A DNA stretch of 8,955 nucleotides from Flavihumibacter sp. (GTDB lineage Bacteria > Bacteroidota > Bacteroidia > Chitinophagales > Chitinophagaceae), in NCBI GenBank assembly GCA_025455285.1, contig JALOMU010000073.1, positions 1-8,955 of the forward strand, written 5' to 3'. Numbering within the stretch: position 1 is the first letter of the stretch; the number at the start of each line of letters is the position of its first letter. A model generated the notes under the pieces. The model saw only the letters and a list, made by a program, of their open reading frames with translations, was not told the origin of the DNA and ran no database searches. A program made the translations under genes and the position numbers. Shown here piece after piece: positions 6,557-8,955 of the stretch.

Positions 6557-8001
6557 ATGAACGAAACCATCATACTATTGATTGTTGCCATACTTGCACT
6601 TGTATTGGGCATAGTGGCAGGAAAATTTATTTTTAAAGCAAATACCCAGCAAAAAATCCTCGATGCAGAAAACCAGGCCCAGAAAATTGTAAGAGATGCA
6701 CAATTGCAGGCCGAAACCCTGAAAAAGGAAAAAATACTGGAGGCCAAGGAAAAATTCGTTCAGCTAAAAGCAGAACACGACAAAGAAGTATTGGATCGTA
6801 ATCGCAAACTCAGCGATCTGGAAAACAGGGCCAAGCAAAAAGAGGTAAGCATCAACCAGAAGGAGTCTAACCTGGACAAGCAGACTAAAGAAAATGAAGC
6901 GATTAAAGAAAACCTGAACCGTCAGATTGAGCTGGTAAACATCAAGCGGACAGAACTGGAAAAGCACCAGGAAGAACACATTCGACGGCTGGAAAAAATC
7001 GCCGGACTCACTGCGGATGAAGCAAAAGCGCAGCTGGTCGAAAGCCTGAAGAAGGAAGCCCAGACACAAGCCATTGCGGTTCAGCAGGAAATCATCGACG
7101 ACGCGAAGCAAAAAGCCAATAAGGAAGCCCGCAAGATCATTATCTCGAAGCTGCAACCGGTGTAGACCTCATTGTAGATGACACCCCGGAAGCCATCATC
7201 CTGTCTTCCTTTGACCCACTGCGCCGGGAAATTGCCCGCCTGAGTTTACAGCGACTGGTAACCGATGGAAGAATTCACCCGGCCCGTATTGAAGAAGTGG
7301 TGGAAAAAACACGCCGTCAGATTGAGGAGCAGGTAATGGAAATCGGCGACCGTACCGTCATTGAACTTGGAATTCATGGCCTGCACAAAGAACTGGTTCG
7401 CATTGTTGGTAAAATGCGCTTCCGTTCTTCTTATGGCCAGAACCTGCTGATGCACAGCCGTGAAGTGGCAAATCTTTGTGCGATCATGGCTTCTGAACTG
7501 GGCATGAATCCTAAACTGGCAAAAAGAGCCGGGCTCCTGCATGATATAGGTAAAGTTCCGGATGAAGAATCTGAATTAAGCCACGCCCTGCTGGGAGCCA
7601 AACTGGCTGAAAAATACGGTGAGAACCCGGCGGTTGTGAATGCCATCGGTGCCCACCACGATGAAATGGAAATGCAATACGTGATTTCTCCCATTGTTCA
7701 GGCTTGTGACGCCATCAGCGGTGCTCGTCCCGGAGCCAGAAGGGAAATCATGCAGCAATACCTGCAGCGGATCAAGGATCTTGAAAATATGGCGATGGCT
7801 TACCAGGGTGTGGAAAAAGCCTATGCAATCCAGGCTGGTCGTGAGTTACGGGTGATCGTGGAGGCCGACAAGGTAACCGATGCCGACAGTGACCGCCTCA
7901 GCTTTGAAATTGCCCAGAAAATCCAGACCGAAATGACCTTCCCCGGGCAGATCCGGGTAACGGTAATCCGGGAGAAGAGAGCGGTGAATGTAGCGAGGTA
8001 G
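6557..8001 (+). pseudogene. rny: Ribonuclease Y gene with internal deletion and frameshift removing most of the KH domain
   Basis: RNase Y is a membrane-anchored endoribonuclease that starts mRNA decay. The 5' frame (6557-7165, 202 residues) has a membrane helix (about 4-23) and a long charged coiled coil, matching the family up to KEARKII at about residue 195. It then reads SKLQPV and stops at TAG 7163-7165. The next frame (-1) continues from 7144 with [17 protein letters not shown], the end of the KH domain, then the HD domain (HSRE, LLHDIGK at 7534-7554, GAHHDE) and the normal C-terminus ending at 8001. Compared with family members from memory, about 40 codons are absent at the join, including the GRIIGREGRNIRA core, and the loss is not a multiple of three. 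The two parts total about 480 residues against about 520 usually. The loss may be real or an assembly error; the flanking frames are otherwise clean. Confidence 0.85.
7144..8001 (+). pseudogene. rny: 3' fragment of rny: KH-domain end plus HD catalytic domain
   Basis: This frame is open from 7123 (stop TAA at 7120-7122) to the TAG at 7999-8001 and matches RNase Y from 7144 onward, 285 residues. The metal-binding His-Asp pair of the HD domain is at 7540-7545. There is no ATG early in the frame; the first plausible start is GTG at 7297, which would give a 234-residue HD protein lacking the anchor, coiled coil and KH domain. If that product is made it would be soluble and without its RNA-binding domain. 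No hairpin terminator follows; only a T-rich stretch at 8004-8021. Confidence 0.6.
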
Positions 8002-8018
8002 CATTTTTTTATTTTACT

Positions 8019-8050
8019 TTTGAATATTCCCAATCTTTCTATTACCTTTG
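8019..8050 (+). promoter_or_regulatory. Promoter of rplS
   Basis: TTTG at 8019-8022 and TACCTTTG at 8043-8050 are separated by 20 bases, matching the Bacteroidota -33/-7 promoter arrangement. This is the best promoter in the window and lies 23 bases before the rplS ATG, giving a short A-rich leader. Confidence 0.68.
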
Positions 8051-8073
8051 CCGTCCGATAAAAAAAGAACGTC

Positions 8074-8433
8074 ATGAACGCAGTAGCATTTGTTCACGAG
8101 CAATTAACCCCCAAGAGAGAATTTCCTAAATTCAAAGCGGGCGATAACGTGACTGTAAACTATAAAATTGTAGAAGGCAACAAGGAGCGTATCCAGAGCT
8201 TTAAAGGGGATGTGATCAAACGTCAGGGCCAGGGAACTACCCAAACCTTTACTGTTCGTAAAATCTCTGATGGCGTGGGAGTTGAAAGAACCTTCCCCCT
8301 GTTTAGCCCGAACATCGATTCAATCGCTGTTCACAAAGTAGGTAAAGTACGCAGAGCGAAACTCTATTTCCTGCGTGAGCGTAGTGGTAAGAGTGCTCGT
8401 ATCAAGGAAAAGAAAATGGCAGTTGCTAAATAA
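8074..8433 (+). CDS. rplS: 50S ribosomal protein L19
   Basis: A 119-residue basic protein of the large ribosomal subunit, located near the 30S-50S interface. Family features are [33 protein letters not shown] (about 21-53), the segment [53 protein letters not shown], and a short Lys-rich end. Length is normal. It has its own promoter and is followed by a strong intrinsic terminator, so it forms a single-gene unit. It is separate from the rpsP-rimM-trmD cluster it accompanies in many other bacteria; those genes are not in the window. Confidence 0.97.
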   Translation: MNAVAFVHEQLTPKREFPKFKAGDNVTVNYKIVEGNKERIQSFKGDVIKRQGQGTTQTFTVRKISDGVGVERTFPLFSPNIDSIAVHKVGKVRRAKLYFLRERSGKSARIKEKKMAVAK

Positions 8434-8454
8434 GCAATTCGCTATGAACATAAC

Positions 8455-8481
8455 AAACCGCCAAATGGCGGTTTTTTTTTT
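8455..8481 (+). terminator. Intrinsic terminator of rplS
   Basis: AAACCGCC (8455-8462) pairs with GGCGGTTT (8467-8474) around an AAAT loop. The T-run covers 8472-8481, partly inside the stem. It begins 22 bases after the rplS stop, a clear Rho-independent terminator. The matching A-run is short, so termination of minus-strand transcripts is less likely. Confidence 0.9.
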
Positions 8482-8509
8482 GTTGAAATCTAATGCTGGT
8501 ATAAAACCG

Positions 8510-8517
8510 TATCTTTA
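8510..8517 (+). promoter_or_regulatory. Probable -7 element for tatA
   Basis: TATCTTTA is one mismatch from TAnnTTTG and lies 24 bases before the tatA ATG. A TTG at 8483-8485 is 24 bases upstream, slightly too far for the usual spacing. A promoter is expected here because the rplS terminator ends just upstream. Confidence 0.45.
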
Positions 8518-8540
8518 CAAACTACAAAATTAATCTTAGC

Positions 8541-8765
8541 ATGTTAGTAGCTAATCAATTATTAATGATTTCAATGCCAGGAGGCAGTGAGTGGATCCTG
8601 ATCATCCTGGTGGTATTGCTGTTATTTGGTGGAAGAAAGATTCCGGAACTGATGCGTGGGCTTGGCCGTGGTATTCGTGAGTTCAACGATGCAAAGAACA
8701 ATGTGAAGGAAGAAATTGAACAGGGCATCAAGGAGAAAGATAAAACTACTTCTCCCCAGCAGTAA
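8541..8765 (+). CDS. tatA: Twin-arginine translocase subunit, TatA/E family
   Basis: A 74-residue membrane protein that forms the variable pore part of the Tat system, which exports folded proteins carrying twin-arginine signal peptides. The single membrane helix lies at about 17-29 ([13 protein letters not shown]), followed by the FG hinge (Phe29-Gly30), an amphipathic helix at about 34-53 ([20 protein letters not shown]), and a short charged tail. The length and the absence of a long C-terminal tail favour TatA over TatB. ATG 8541 is kept because it fits the promoter; Met9 or Met12 would leave a more usual short N-terminus before the helix. No tatC is in the window. Confidence 0.88.
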   Translation: MLVANQLLMISMPGGSEWILIILVVLLLFGGRKIPELMRGLGRGIREFNDAKNNVKEEIEQGIKEKDKTTSPQQ

Positions 8766-8815
8766 GCGTTGGATTCCCGTTACGCAAGCGTTGAACCAAA
8801 GAAATTAGCGTGGCA

Positions 8816-8955
8816 TTGTTTGTATTTGAATCGATAGCTCAATATCATAAGGAATTAAACGATGGCTCCACTACCTGTTTATCAGTAGTGGAGTTTTATT
8901 TGCAGCAAATCCGCCAGCAACAGCATCTTAATGCCTACATAGAAGTATTCGAAGC
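8816..8955 (+). CDS. gatA: Glutamyl-tRNA(Gln)/aspartyl-tRNA(Asn) amidotransferase subunit A, N-terminal part (cut by window edge)
   Basis: Forty-six codons are present before the window ends. The peptide MFVFESIAQYHKELNDGSTT, then VVEFYLQQI and HLNAYIEVFE, matches the N-terminus of GatA, where a helix is followed by the LNAY/F segment. GatA is the amidase-signature subunit of GatCAB, which converts misacylated Glu-tRNA(Gln) or Asp-tRNA(Asn) to the correct form; its catalytic Lys-Ser-Ser residues lie beyond the edge. The frame opens after a TGA at 8792-8794 and contains no ATG near the start: GTG 8810 or TTG 8816 must serve. I chose TTG because homologues typically start with MF. A strong hairpin followed by T residues (8866-8900) lies inside the coding sequence. 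Other amidase-signature enzymes are possible but less likely. Confidence 0.75.
   Translation, partial: MFVFESIAQYHKELNDGSTTCLSVVEFYLQQIRQQQHLNAYIEVFE
8866..8900 (+). terminator. Terminator-shaped hairpin inside the 5' end of gatA
   Basis: CTCCACTAC (8866-8874) pairs perfectly with GTAGTGGAG (8885-8893) around a 10-base loop, with possible G-U extension by 8864-8865 and 8894-8895. TTTTATT follows directly (8894-8900). It could terminate tatA readthrough or attenuate gatA, or be chance, since it encodes normal GatA residues about 18-27. Confidence 0.4.

Noticed and set aside
7108..7115. CAAAAAG in rny as a programmed -1 frameshift site
   Set aside because: A shift there meets a TAA at 7120-7122 in the new frame, so it could not join the two halves, and the KH core would still be absent.
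6764..7156. Long minus-strand frame opposite the rny coiled coil
   Set aside because: It is the complement of a Lys/Glu/Gln-rich coiled coil, which produces Phe/Leu-rich shadow frames; the plus strand clearly codes.

Overview
The window looks like a chromosomal housekeeping segment from a member of the Bacteroidota, probably close to the Chitinophagaceae. This is judged from protein character and from the promoter grammar: several genes are preceded by a TAnnTTTG-type -7 element (best at 2248-2255 before pheT and 8043-8050 before rplS, the latter with a TTTG element 20 bases upstream). I recognise no phage, transposon, CRISPR array, tRNA or rRNA.

Layout. On the minus strand, the replicative helicase dnaB (1689-106) is followed by the first 35 codons of an rsmE-like 16S rRNA methyltransferase gene that runs off the left edge; the two overlap as TAATG. 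A 590-base gene-free stretch (1690-2279) separates dnaB from the plus-strand genes. It carries a cluster of DnaA-box-like 9-mers, three of them spaced exactly 21 bases apart, beside an A6T6 tract, so it is a candidate replication origin or a DnaA-controlled dnaB promoter. Rightwards follow pheT (2280-4706), a small coiled-coil gene (4706-4996) and zapA (5000-5293), packed as one operon. A minus-strand gene for a secreted TlpA-like thioredoxin (6416-5298) converges on zapA with a 4-base gap. Then come rny (6557-8001), rplS (8074-8433, with its own promoter and a strong terminator), tatA (8541-8765) and the start of gatA (from about 8816 to the edge).

How the genes work together. Most encode core information-processing or cell-envelope functions: DNA unwinding (DnaB), Phe-tRNA charging (PheT), amidation of misacylated tRNA (GatA), ribosome structure and modification (L19, RsmE), RNA decay (RNase Y), Z-ring assembly (ZapA, possibly with its coiled-coil neighbour), protein export (TatA) and extracytoplasmic redox chemistry (TlpA-like).

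The most notable oddity is rny. It has lost about 40 codons covering the GxxG core of the KH domain and the reading frame changes at the join, so it is either a real disrupted gene or an assembly error. The second is the phased DnaA-box array. I see no convincing new multi-gene system here; the remaining observations are small (a terminator-shaped hairpin inside the start of gatA, an SSB-like tail on DnaB, a ZapB/ZauP-like candidate partner of ZapA).
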